From Clostridia bacterium (GTDB taxonomy: Bacteria > Bacillota > Clostridia > TANB77 > CAG-508), in the NCBI GenBank assembly GCA_017510245.1, contig JAFWNQ010000025.1, positions 1-64,000 of the forward strand: DNA of 64,000 nucleotides. Direction: 5' to 3'. Shown here one piece after another: positions 1 to 8,433 of the stretch. Both the position numbers and the translations under genes were made by a program. Within the stretch, counting starts at the first letter, position 1. The number at the start of each line of letters is the position of its first letter. Below the pieces are notes generated by a model. That model worked only from the letters and a program-made list of their open reading frames with translations. It searched no databases and was not told the DNA's origin.

Positions 1-1496
<1,496 letters not shown>

Positions 1497-1521
1497 GTAC
1501 GTGACGAGTGTGAGATATTTT

Positions 1522-1554
1522 AAAGGTAAAAGGGAAATACTCCCTTTTATCTTT
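1522..1554 (+). terminator. Hairpin between dnaK and dnaJ
   Basis: A 14-bp stem with one G-U pair and a 5-base loop sits in the dnaK-dnaJ gap. It is followed by AATTAG, not a T-run, and dnaJ starts 18 bases later. It therefore looks more like a partial attenuator or RNA-stability hairpin that lowers dnaJ relative to dnaK than a full terminator. That role is inferred. Confidence 0.55.
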
Positions 1555-1572
1555 AATTAGAAAGGAAAAAAC

Positions 1573-2742
1573 ATGGCAAAGGATTACTATGAGACATTGG
1601 GTGTATCAAAGGGTGCATCAGATGATGAAATAAAAAAAGCTTATAGAAAACTAGCAAAAAAATGGCATCCGGATGCTAATCCAGATAATAGAAAAGAGGC
1701 TGAAGAAAAGTTTAAAGAAGTTGGAGAAGCTTATGATGTTCTTTCAAATCCTCAAAAAAGAAAAATGTATGATCAATTTGGATCGGCTGATGGACCACAA
1801 GGATTTGATGGTGCAAGCGGATTTAGTGGATTTGATGGATTTGGAGGATTTGGCAATGGCTCTTATACATATACAACAAGTGGTTTTGGCTTTAATGATG
1901 TAGTAGATGATTTTGTGTCATCAATATTTGGTGGTGGATCTAGAAGAAGAGCTAGAAGACCAGATGAACCACAAAAAGGCTCTGACTTAAGGTCTAACAT
2001 TAATATTAGTTTTGAAGAATCTTTTACTGGATGTAAAAAAGAATTTACAATTAACAAAAATGTAAAATGCGAACATTGTGATGGAAAAGGTGCTAAGCCA
2101 GGTACTAAAATTGAAACATGTAATATATGTCATGGAACTGGTCAGGTTAGAAAAAATCAATCTTTGGGAGGTTTTGCTACTTTTCAAACTGTTGGAACTT
2201 GTGAGCATTGTAGAGGAACAGGAAAAGTAATAAAAGAACCATGTGATTCATGCGGAGGAAAGGGTACAATAAGAAAGAATGTCGATATTGAAGTAGATAT
2301 TCCAGCAGGAATACAAGATGGTCAAACTTTAAGATTGAGTAATAAAGGTGAACCAGGTATTAATGGTGGACAAAATGGGGATATTTACCTAGATGTCAAA
2401 GTTAAGAAGAGTAAAATTTTTACAAGAAATGGATACAATGTTGAATGTACAATACCAATTACAATCACTCAGGCAACTTTAGGTGCAGATTTAAAAATAC
2501 CAACAGTTACTGGCGAAAAAGAAGATTTTTCTATAGCAGAAGGTACTCAAACAGGAACACAATTTGCAATTAGAGGTAAAGGATTTAAAAGATTAAATAG
2601 CAATGCTGTTGGAGATTTAATCTTTACAGTTCAAGTTCAAACTCCAAAGCGCTTGACAAAACAGCAACGAGAATTATTTAACGAATTAGCAAAAACAATG
2701 AACGAACAACCACCAGTAAAAAAACGTGGATTTTGGGGATAA
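1573..2742 (+). CDS. dnaJ: Chaperone DnaJ (Hsp40)
   Basis: Co-chaperone that stimulates DnaK ATPase and delivers clients. The 389-aa product has the full type I layout: a J-domain (residues 4-70) with the HPD motif in KKWHPDANP, a Gly/Phe-rich stretch (about 78-120), four CxxCxGxG zinc-binding repeats ([32 protein letters not shown], about 163-235) and a C-terminal substrate-binding region. Length is normal for the family. The start has an AAAGGAAA ribosome site. It is downstream of dnaK and probably cotranscribed with it. Confidence 0.98.
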   Translation: MAKDYYETLGVSKGASDDEIKKAYRKLAKKWHPDANPDNRKEAEEKFKEVGEAYDVLSNPQKRKMYDQFGSADGPQGFDGASGFSGFDGFGGFGNGSYTYTTSGFGFNDVVDDFVSSIFGGGSRRRARRPDEPQKGSDLRSNINISFEESFTGCKKEFTINKNVKCEHCDGKGAKPGTKIETCNICHGTGQVRKNQSLGGFATFQTVGTCEHCRGTGKVIKEPCDSCGGKGTIRKNVDIEVDIPAGIQDGQTLRLSNKGEPGINGGQNGDIYLDVKVKKSKIFTRNGYNVECTIPITITQATLGADLKIPTVTGEKEDFSIAEGTQTGTQFAIRGKGFKRLNSNAVGDLIFTVQVQTPKRLTKQQRELFNELAKTMNEQPPVKKRGFWG

Positions 2743-2768
2743 TGATATAAATATGTAACTAGTTAAAA

Positions 2769-2787
2769 AATAGCGAAAAACGCTATT
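2769..2787 (+). terminator. Short hairpin after dnaJ
   Basis: A perfect 7-bp stem (AATAGCG/CGCTATT) with an AAAAA loop lies 27 bases after the dnaJ stop. The T-run is poor (CTGTTGG), so termination here would be weak. It separates the chaperone genes from the next promoter. Confidence 0.45.
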
Positions 2788-2794
2788 CTGTTGG

Positions 2795-2823
2795 TTTACA
2801 GGTAGCTAAAAATATGGTATAAT
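2795..2823 (+). promoter_or_regulatory. Promoter of first small membrane protein
   Basis: TTTACA, 17 bases, TATAAT. The spacer ends in GCTAAAAATATGG and the initial transcribed region carries ATCGTCTAGAGAAAGGA. Both are almost identical to the promoter at 3198-3226, so the two paralogues probably share regulation. Confidence 0.7.
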
Positions 2824-2855
2824 TAATATAGTATCGTCTAGAGAAAGGAAATGCA

Positions 2856-3062
2856 ATGCTACTTGTAATTATTTTTGGCATTGTAATATGTCTATGGCTT
2901 ACACTTGAAAGCCTTGATGAATTTTGGCGGATTTGGAAGTTTAACCGAACTGTTCAAAAGGGCAGAACAAAAGAATATAAAAGGTATTCACTTATGTGGA
3001 TTATAGGAGTCTTTTGTATTATCTATTTGATTGTGTTAGGTAAACTGACTGGGACGTTCTAG
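2856..3062 (+). CDS. Small two-helix membrane protein, copy 1
   Basis: A 68-aa protein of unknown function: a hydrophobic helix at about residues 2-17, a charged loop with ESLDEFWRIWKF and basic residues (18-46), a second helix at about 48-63, and a GKLTGTF tail. It is clearly paralogous to the gene at 3259: both start ML.VII, share ESLD.F.R.W.FN and end in VGKL.GTF. It has its own promoter, a good AGAAAGGA ribosome site and its own terminator, so it forms a single-gene unit. No known family was recognised. A membrane stress or regulatory peptide is possible but unproven. Confidence 0.8.
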   Translation: MLLVIIFGIVICLWLTLESLDEFWRIWKFNRTVQKGRTKEYKRYSLMWIIGVFCIIYLIVLGKLTGTF

Positions 3063-3097
3063 CAAGAGAGGGGGGAAACCTCCCTCTCTTGCTTTTG
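3061..3097 (+). terminator. Intrinsic terminator of small membrane gene 1
   Basis: A 15-bp stem (one G-U pair) with an AAA loop, followed by TTTT. It overlaps the stop codon of the preceding gene. Confidence 0.8.
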
Positions 3098-3113
3098 AGG
3101 ACGGAGAATTTTC

Positions 3114-3175
3114 TGTCATTGGGGACGCTGTTATTTTGACATTTAAATGTCAAAATAACAGCGTCCCCAATGACA
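3114..3175. repeat. Perfect 62-bp palindrome (REP-like element)
   Basis: Two 31-base arms are exact reverse complements with no loop, centred between 3144 and 3145 on ATTTAAAT. The arms contain TTGGGGACGCTG and TTTTGACA. A third partial CCCAATGACA follows at 3176. The GGGGAC core resembles the palindromes mobilised by REP-associated (Y1) transposases in Firmicutes; that link is inferred, and no transposase is present here. Confidence 0.75.
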
Positions 3176-3197
3176 CCCAATGACAACAAACAACATA

Positions 3198-3226
3198 TTT
3201 ACAATTATGCTAAAAAATGGTATAAT
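3198..3226 (+). promoter_or_regulatory. Promoter of second small membrane protein
   Basis: TTTACA, 17 bases, TATAAT. It matches the promoter at 2795-2823, including the GCTAAAAA..ATGG spacer and the ATCGTCTAGAGAAAGGA leader. Confidence 0.7.
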
Positions 3227-3258
3227 ATAAGTAATATCGTCTAGAGAAAGGAAGAGAG

Positions 3259-3465
3259 ATGCTGTGGGTGATTATTATCATCAGTGCAATGTCAATTTGG
3301 TTCGCAATTGAGAGCCTGGACGATTTTAAACGTACATGGGAATTCAACCACATCCATTCAAATGTAGAAGAGGATAACAAAAGGAAATACAATTTTCTCT
3401 GGATTGGTTGTATCCTATTAATAATCTATATGATTATTGTAGGAAAACTCCATGGGACGTTTTAG
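3259..3465 (+). CDS. Small two-helix membrane protein, copy 2
   Basis: A 68-aa paralogue of the protein at 2856, identical in length and topology: helix 1 at about 2-16, the conserved ESLDDFKRTWEFN loop, helix 2 at about 48-63, and VGKLHGTF at the C-terminus. Helices and loop ends are conserved while the middle of the loop has diverged (HIHSNVEEDN against RTVQKGRTKE), as expected for an old tandem duplication kept under selection. It has its own promoter and terminator. Function is unknown. Confidence 0.8.
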   Translation: MLWVIIIISAMSIWFAIESLDDFKRTWEFNHIHSNVEEDNKRKYNFLWIGCILLIIYMIIVGKLHGTF

Positions 3466-3504
3466 CAGAGAGGAGGGAAACCGTGAGGAATCCCTCTTCT
3501 TTGC
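3465..3504 (+). terminator. Hairpin after small membrane gene 2
   Basis: GCAGAGAGGAGGGA pairs with TCCCTCTTCTTTGC using several G-U pairs, around a 12-base loop. The T-run is weak. It occupies the same place as the terminator after copy 1. Confidence 0.55.
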
Positions 3505-3535
3505 AATTGTAAATAACTTAAATAAATGATTTTTA

Positions 3536-3564
3536 TTGACAATTTTATGGCTTTTTTATATAAT
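3536..3564 (+). promoter_or_regulatory. Promoter of the exopolysaccharide locus
   Basis: Consensus TTGACA, 17 bases, TATAAT, 26 bases before the sugar transferase start. It is the only strong promoter seen before a run of closely spaced genes and probably drives at least the sugar transferase and LCP genes. Confidence 0.8.
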
Positions 3565-3589
3565 AATATATGTACATTTAGAAGGATAA

Positions 3590-4303
3590 ATGGAAAAAAG
3601 GGGGAGTAAGTTAAGGATGATAACTCAAGAAGTTGAAGAAGAATCATTAAACCCTAATAAGATTTATGGAAAAGAAAAAAAACATATACTGTATAGATTT
3701 ATAAAAAGATTCATAGATATTTTAGGAGGAATTGTTGGAACTATCCTATTGATTCCTATAATGATTATAGTTTGGATAATGAGAAAAAAGAATAAGGAAG
3801 ATGGTCCGATTTTTTACGAACAATTAAGAATAGGCAAGAATGGTAAAACTTTTAGATTTTATAAATTTCGTTCAATGGTAATTGGTGCAGATGATACATT
3901 AAAGAAGTATTTAGCAGAAAATCCTAAAGAAGCTAAAGAATATAAGAAATATAAAAAGCTTAAAAATGATCCTAGAATTACTAAGACAGGAGAGTTTTTA
4001 AGAAAAACATCTTTAGACGAGTGGCCACAATTCATTAATGTACTTAATGGAACAATGAGTTTGGTTGGACCTAGACCATATCTTCCACGAGAAAAAGAAG
4101 ACATGGAAGAGTATTATGAATACATAATAAAAGTTAAGCCAGGAATAACTGGTCCATGGCAAGCTGGAGGTAGGTCTAATGTAACATTTGAAGACAGAAT
4201 GATAATTGATAAAGAATATGTTAGAAATAGAAGTTTAGGAAAAGATTTAAAAATAATAATAAAAACAATAGCAAAAGTATTTATAAAAGAAGGAGCACAA
4301 TAA
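3590..4303 (+). CDS. Exopolysaccharide initiating sugar (phospho)transferase
   Basis: Bacterial sugar transferase that moves a sugar-1-phosphate from a UDP-sugar to undecaprenyl phosphate, the first membrane step of repeat-unit synthesis. The 237-aa product is the short form with one N-terminal membrane helix (about 42-65) and the catalytic domain: KFRSMV, KTSLDEWPQFINVLNG, SLVGPRPYL and PGITGPWQ. The ATG at 3590 has AGAAGG six bases upstream; an internal ATG at 3617, preceded by GGGGAG, is an alternative that loses only nine residues. An LCP gene follows closely. The sugar used cannot be told from sequence. Confidence 0.93.
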   Translation: MEKRGSKLRMITQEVEEESLNPNKIYGKEKKHILYRFIKRFIDILGGIVGTILLIPIMIIVWIMRKKNKEDGPIFYEQLRIGKNGKTFRFYKFRSMVIGADDTLKKYLAENPKEAKEYKKYKKLKNDPRITKTGEFLRKTSLDEWPQFINVLNGTMSLVGPRPYLPREKEDMEEYYEYIIKVKPGITGPWQAGGRSNVTFEDRMIIDKEYVRNRSLGKDLKIIIKTIAKVFIKEGAQ

Positions 4304-4327
4304 AAGATAAAAAGGGAGGAATTAAAT

Positions 4328-5416
4328 ATGTCACACCACCATCATCATTCAAAATTAAAAAAGGTTTTAAAGGTTATTATAATAATCTTAATAGTAGTCG
4401 CTGTATTAGGAGTAGCAGGATTTTTCTTAGTAAAAAGCTATTTAAAAAACAAAACAGGAAAAATACAATATGAAGAATTAAATGTTACTGCAGACGATTT
4501 GGGAATTTCAGAAGAGCAACAAAAAAATACTAAATATAGAAATATTGCAATTCTAGGTACAGATTCTAGATACAATGACTATGATGATTTTGCAAGAACA
4601 GATTGTATTATGGTTGCAAGTATTAATACAGAAAACAATGATGTAACATTATTTTCTATATATAGAGACACTCTTGTAGAAATGGACTTATATGATAAAA
4701 CAAGAATGGATAAAATAAATCATTCATATTATGGTGGAGTTGAGACAACGTTAAAAACTATTAACACCAATTTTGACTTAAATATTCAAGAATATGTTAT
4801 TGTAGATTTTGAAGCAGTTGCAGAGATTGTTGACAAAGTTGGTGGAATAGAACTTAATATAACAGATAGTGAATTGAAATTTATCAATTATTATGTAAAA
4901 GGAAATACTGAATCTACGGGAATAGAATCTTCAAAAGTTACTAAAACAGGAAAGCAGATGGTTGATGGTATACAGGCATTAGCTTATGCTCGTATTCGCT
5001 ATACAGAAGGAAGTGATTACAAGAGAGCTGATAGAATGAGAACTGTATTGGAAAAGACAGTGGAAAAATTAAAACAAAAAGGTGTTAAAGAGTTAAATAG
5101 TATTGCAGATGAGATTATGCCTAAAATAAGAACGAATATCACATCTGATAGCATTAATGAATTATTACCAAAAGCAGTTAGTTTTAATATAGTTAAAAAG
5201 TTTGGATTTGCATATAATTCGAGAAGTATGGCATTAGATTTGAAAGATTATTATGAAGGTACAAAAAAAGGCGTTGATTACTATGATGTACCATTGAGCT
5301 TTACAGAAGATGTTGAGAAATTACATAGAGAAACATTTGGTGAAGAAGACTATGTTGCACCAGATAAAATTAGAGAAATAGAAGCAAAAATAAAAGAAAC
5401 TGCACATTTGAATTAA
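4328..5416 (+). CDS. LytR-CpsA-Psr (LCP) family glycopolymer ligase
   Basis: LCP enzymes attach lipid-linked glycopolymers to peptidoglycan outside the membrane. The 362-aa protein has a short cytoplasmic N-terminus, one helix (about 14-36) and the LCP domain (about 74-255) with ILGTDSR, ARTDCIMV, SIYRDTLV, MDKINHSY, YARIRYTEG and the conserved RADRMRTVL. A natural run of five histidines at residues 3-7 is unusual. The ribosome site GGGAGG is strong. Its place after the sugar transferase suggests it anchors this locus's polysaccharide to the wall. Confidence 0.93.
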   Translation: MSHHHHHSKLKKVLKVIIIILIVVAVLGVAGFFLVKSYLKNKTGKIQYEELNVTADDLGISEEQQKNTKYRNIAILGTDSRYNDYDDFARTDCIMVASINTENNDVTLFSIYRDTLVEMDLYDKTRMDKINHSYYGGVETTLKTINTNFDLNIQEYVIVDFEAVAEIVDKVGGIELNITDSELKFINYYVKGNTESTGIESSKVTKTGKQMVDGIQALAYARIRYTEGSDYKRADRMRTVLEKTVEKLKQKGVKELNSIADEIMPKIRTNITSDSINELLPKAVSFNIVKKFGFAYNSRSMALDLKDYYEGTKKGVDYYDVPLSFTEDVEKLHRETFGEEDYVAPDKIREIEAKIKETAHLN

Positions 5417-5449
5417 GAATCTTAATGAAGCTATGAAAGGAATTAACAT

Positions 5450-5767
5450 ATGGAGATTAATCTTTTGTTAGTGCCAATGATAAATTTGATATTATTAAGT
5501 ATTATGAATATAAAGGAATTTTTTATTAATCCTTTATTCAACAATGGATTTATGGGGTATTTCATAAAATGGACTACTGTAGCAAGTTATGGAGTAGCAT
5601 TTATAATTTGTATTATTTCAATATACTTTTTGGCAATTGCAATTATAAACGTAGAAAATGACCATCCTATGAAAGCAAAGACTAATAATAAGATTGGTAT
5701 GATTCTATATTTGATATCTACAACATTGATGGCTTTAACAATGATATTGCTTGTGATTTTTAAATAA
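5450..5767 (+). CDS. Hypothetical three-helix membrane protein
   Basis: A 105-aa protein with three hydrophobic segments at about residues 3-20, 42-66 and 80-103, and a basic loop MKAKTNNK before the third. No family was recognised. It starts 33 bases after the LCP stop with AAAGGAA as ribosome site, so it may be the last gene of the sugar transferase-LCP unit. It resembles other small integral proteins in polysaccharide loci only in general character. Confidence 0.7.
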   Translation: MEINLLLVPMINLILLSIMNIKEFFINPLFNNGFMGYFIKWTTVASYGVAFIICIISIYFLAIAIINVENDHPMKAKTNNKIGMILYLISTTLMALTMILLVIFK

Positions 5768-5781
5768 AAAGTTTATAACAT

Positions 5782-5810
5782 TTAACAAAATTTGTTAAAA
5801 TTATTATAAT
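5782..5810 (+). promoter_or_regulatory. Candidate promoter of a short transcript
   Basis: TTAACA, 17 bases, TATAAT. The -35 region overlaps a near-perfect inverted repeat, TTTAACAAAATTTGTTAAA (5781-5799), which could be an operator. The transcript would run only about 100 bases to the hairpin at 5881. Confidence 0.4.
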
Positions 5811-5829
5811 AAGTATATCAGTTAGAAAA

Positions 5830-5883
5830 ATGCATAATAAAAAAAGCGGTGATTCTGACCATAAACAGGAACTTAAAAAGTAG
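5830..5883 (+). other. Candidate 17-codon ORF or small RNA
   Basis: Between a candidate promoter and a hairpin lies a 17-codon reading frame encoding MHNKKSGDSDHKQELKK, hydrophilic and highly charged. There is no good ribosome site (TTAGAAAA). It may simply be part of a small untranslated RNA. No match is recognised. The rest of the 5768-6083 gap holds only the two hairpins and the next promoter. Confidence 0.25.
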
Positions 5884-5911
5884 GGGGATTTATATATATA
5901 AAATCCCCCTA
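5881..5911 (+). terminator. Hairpin of the short transcript
   Basis: TAGGGGGATTT pairs with AAATCCCCCTA around an AT-rich loop. The run after the stem is not T-rich, so it could act with the second hairpin at 5938. Confidence 0.5.
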
Positions 5912-5937
5912 AATCTATGAATAAAAAAATGTAAAAT

Positions 5938-5990
5938 AAAATCATATTCCAACTATTACAAAATGGAATATGATTTTCTCTGTTTTTTCT
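5938..5990 (+). terminator. Intrinsic terminator
   Basis: AAAATCATATTCC pairs perfectly with GGAATATGATTTT (13 bp) around a 14-base loop, followed by CTCTGTTTTTT. It isolates the following glycosyltransferase operon from upstream transcription. Confidence 0.7.
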
Positions 5991-6011
5991 ATAAAATAAT
6001 TGGTAATTTCA

Positions 6012-6040
6012 TTGCATAATATGTCGAAATATGATATTAT
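6012..6040 (+). promoter_or_regulatory. Promoter of the glycosyltransferase operon
   Basis: TTGCAT, 17 bases, TATTAT, 43 bases before the ATG at 6084. It follows a terminator, and the genes downstream to about 14.2 kb are nearly contiguous. Confidence 0.65.
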
Positions 6041-6083
6041 ATATTAGTAAGATTTTGCACTATAGAAAGGAGCAAATCCCATT

Positions 6084-7202
6084 ATGAAAATAGCAATGAT
6101 AGGACATAAAAGAATTCCTTCTCGAGAAGGTGGTGTTGAAATTGTTGTTGAAGAGCTATCAAAAAGACTTGTAAAAGATGGAAATAAAGTAGATGCGTTT
6201 AATAGAAAAGGAAAAAACGTTCAGGATAAAAATGCAGACAAATCAAATAAAAGTATTAAAGAATATAAAGGGATAAGAATACTAACTATTCCAACTATAA
6301 ACAAAAAAGGAATTGATGCAACACTTTATAGCTTTTTGGCTAGTATTAGAGCATTATTTGGTAAATATGATGTTTTGCATTATCATGCAGAAGGCTCTTG
6401 CGCAATGCTATGGATTCCACACATTTTTAGAAAGAGAAAAATTGTTACAATACATGGACTAGATTGGCAAAGATCAAAATGGGGAGGATTTGCTACAAAA
6501 TATATAAAATTTGGTGAAAAATGTGCAGTTAAATATGCAGATGAAATAATTGTATTGTCAAAGGGCGTTAAAGAGTATTTTAAGGATACATATAATAGAG
6601 AAACCGTTTTTATTCCAAATGGAGTTAATAAGCCTGAAATTAAAGAAGCAAAAATAATTACTAAAAAATATGGATTAAAAAAAGATGATTACATATTATT
6701 TCTTGCAAGAATTGTTCCAGAAAAAGGACTAGATTATCTAATTGATGCTTATAGTGAATTGAAAACTGATAAGAAACTAGTAATTGCAGGTGGAGCAAGT
6801 CATACTAACGATTATTTAGAACATATTAAAGATAAAGTGAAGAACAATGAAAATATAATTATGACTGGTTTTGTTCAGGGGGAAGAACTGGATGAATTAT
6901 ATAGCAATTGTTACTTATATTGTTTGCCAAGTGATATTGAAGGAATGCCAATTAGTTTGTTAGAAGCTATGAGCTATGGATGTAATTGTTTGGTAAGCGA
7001 TATTGAAGAGAATACACAAGTGGTTGAAAAATATGCTACAACATTCAAAAAAAGTGATATTAAGGATTTAAAAAAACAGCTTGAGAAATGTATTAAAGGA
7101 ACTAATAGAAAAGAAGCTAAGGTTCTACAAGAATACATTTTAAAGAAGTATGATTGGGATGATGTAGTTAAGAAAACAGAAAAACTATATAGGGGAAATT
7201 AA
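6084..7202 (+). CDS. GT4-family glycosyltransferase
   Basis: Retaining GT-B glycosyltransferase of the GT4 type that adds a sugar to the lipid-linked repeat unit at the cytoplasmic membrane face. The 372-aa protein has an N-terminal Rossmann half beginning MIGHKRIPSREGGVE, a long linker, and the C-terminal GT1/GT4 donor domain with FLARIVPEKGLDYLI and the E-x7-E type motif DIEGMPISLLEAMSYG. The start has AGAAAGGAG upstream. It is first of a tight operon; the next gene starts one base after its stop. Sugar donor is unknown. Confidence 0.92.
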   Translation: MKIAMIGHKRIPSREGGVEIVVEELSKRLVKDGNKVDAFNRKGKNVQDKNADKSNKSIKEYKGIRILTIPTINKKGIDATLYSFLASIRALFGKYDVLHYHAEGSCAMLWIPHIFRKRKIVTIHGLDWQRSKWGGFATKYIKFGEKCAVKYADEIIVLSKGVKEYFKDTYNRETVFIPNGVNKPEIKEAKIITKKYGLKKDDYILFLARIVPEKGLDYLIDAYSELKTDKKLVIAGGASHTNDYLEHIKDKVKNNENIIMTGFVQGEELDELYSNCYLYCLPSDIEGMPISLLEAMSYGCNCLVSDIEENTQVVEKYATTFKKSDIKDLKKQLEKCIKGTNRKEAKVLQEYILKKYDWDDVVKKTEKLYRGN

Positions 7203-7203
7203 G

Positions 7204-8412
7204 TTGAAGATTTTATTAGTTAATAAATTCCATTACTTAAAAGGTGGAAGTGAAAAATATTATTTTGAATTGGGTGAACTGTTAAAAGAACATGGACATG
7301 AAGTTGCTTGGTTTTCTATGGAAGATGATAAAAACATAACTACTGGAGATAAAGAATACTTTGTAGAGAAATTCGACTTAAATAATGGAAGTAAATTAAA
7401 AGCCTTAGATGTTATTTATTCGAAAGAAAACAAAAAGTTGATGGAAAAAGCACTTGATGAGTTCAAACCAGACATTGTACATTTAAATAATTTTCAAAGA
7501 CAATTATCAGCTTCAATTGTTAACCCAATAAAAGAAAGAAATATTCCAATAGTATTCACTGCTCATGATGTACAGGCTGTATGTCCAGCTATAACAATGC
7601 TAGATAATGATGGCAATATATGTGAAAAATGTATGGGAGGAAAATACATAAACTGTGTAAAAAAGAAATGTAACAAGGGTTCAACTCTTAAAAGTTTATT
7701 AGGAGCAATTGAAGGAAAGTATTATAGAAATAAGAAAATATATACTGAAAAAATAGAAAGTATTATTACTCCAAGTAGTTTTTATAAAGAAAAGCTTATT
7801 GAAGATGGAATAGAAAAAGACAAGATTATTGCCATTCACAACTTTATCAAAACTAGTGAATATGAGGTGGAAACTACTAATGAAGGATATGCACTTTATG
7901 TTGGAAGACTTTCTAAAGAAAAAGGTATTTTGGATTTAATAGATGCGTTTAAGAATATAGAAAATGGAAAACTACTTATAGCAGGAGATGGACCAGAAAA
8001 AGAGAACATACAGGCAACAATTAAAGAAAACAGTTTAGAAGATAGAATAGAATTATTAGGTTTTCTTGATAAAAAGGAAATTATAGATTATATATCAAAG
8101 TGTAGTTTTGTTGTAATCCCATCTATTTGGTATGAAAACTGCCCTTATTCAGCTCTTGAAACACAAGCAATAGGAAAAGCAATAATTGGAGCTAATATAG
8201 GAGGAATTCCAGAATTAGTTGATGATGGAAAAGAAGGATTACTATTTGAAAGTGGTAATACAGAAGATCTACAAGATAAAATGGAATTATTATTAAAGAA
8301 TACTGAGAAGGCTAATAAAATGGGAATGACTGCTAGAAATAATGCTAAAGAGAAGTATTCAATTGATAATTATTACAATAGTATAATAAAAGTTTATGAG
8401 AGTTTGCTATAA
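7204..8412 (+). CDS. GT4-family glycosyltransferase (TTG start)
   Basis: A 402-aa GT-B glycosyltransferase. The N-terminal half opens MKILLVNKFHYLKGGSEKY, typical of GT4 enzymes; the donor half has YVGRLSKEKGILDLI and SIWYENCPYSALETQAIG. Residues about 127-160 carry a cysteine cluster (CPA, CEKCMGG, NCVKKKCN) that looks metal-binding and occurs in some relatives of this family. TTG is the only in-frame start that keeps the first beta-strand, with AGGGGAAA upstream. It is coupled to the preceding gene by a one-base gap. Confidence 0.92.
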   Translation: MKILLVNKFHYLKGGSEKYYFELGELLKEHGHEVAWFSMEDDKNITTGDKEYFVEKFDLNNGSKLKALDVIYSKENKKLMEKALDEFKPDIVHLNNFQRQLSASIVNPIKERNIPIVFTAHDVQAVCPAITMLDNDGNICEKCMGGKYINCVKKKCNKGSTLKSLLGAIEGKYYRNKKIYTEKIESIITPSSFYKEKLIEDGIEKDKIIAIHNFIKTSEYEVETTNEGYALYVGRLSKEKGILDLIDAFKNIENGKLLIAGDGPEKENIQATIKENSLEDRIELLGFLDKKEIIDYISKCSFVVIPSIWYENCPYSALETQAIGKAIIGANIGGIPELVDDGKEGLLFESGNTEDLQDKMELLLKNTEKANKMGMTARNNAKEKYSIDNYYNSIIKVYESLL

Positions 8413-8433
8413 GCAAATGCAAAGGAGACAATA

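Noticed and set aside
5760-5945. Minus-strand 61-codon hydrophobic ORF as a toxin gene
   Set aside because: It spans both hairpins, has no ribosome site at its start, and no convergent promoter or repeat pair like the loci at 40.3 and 46.9 kb could be found.
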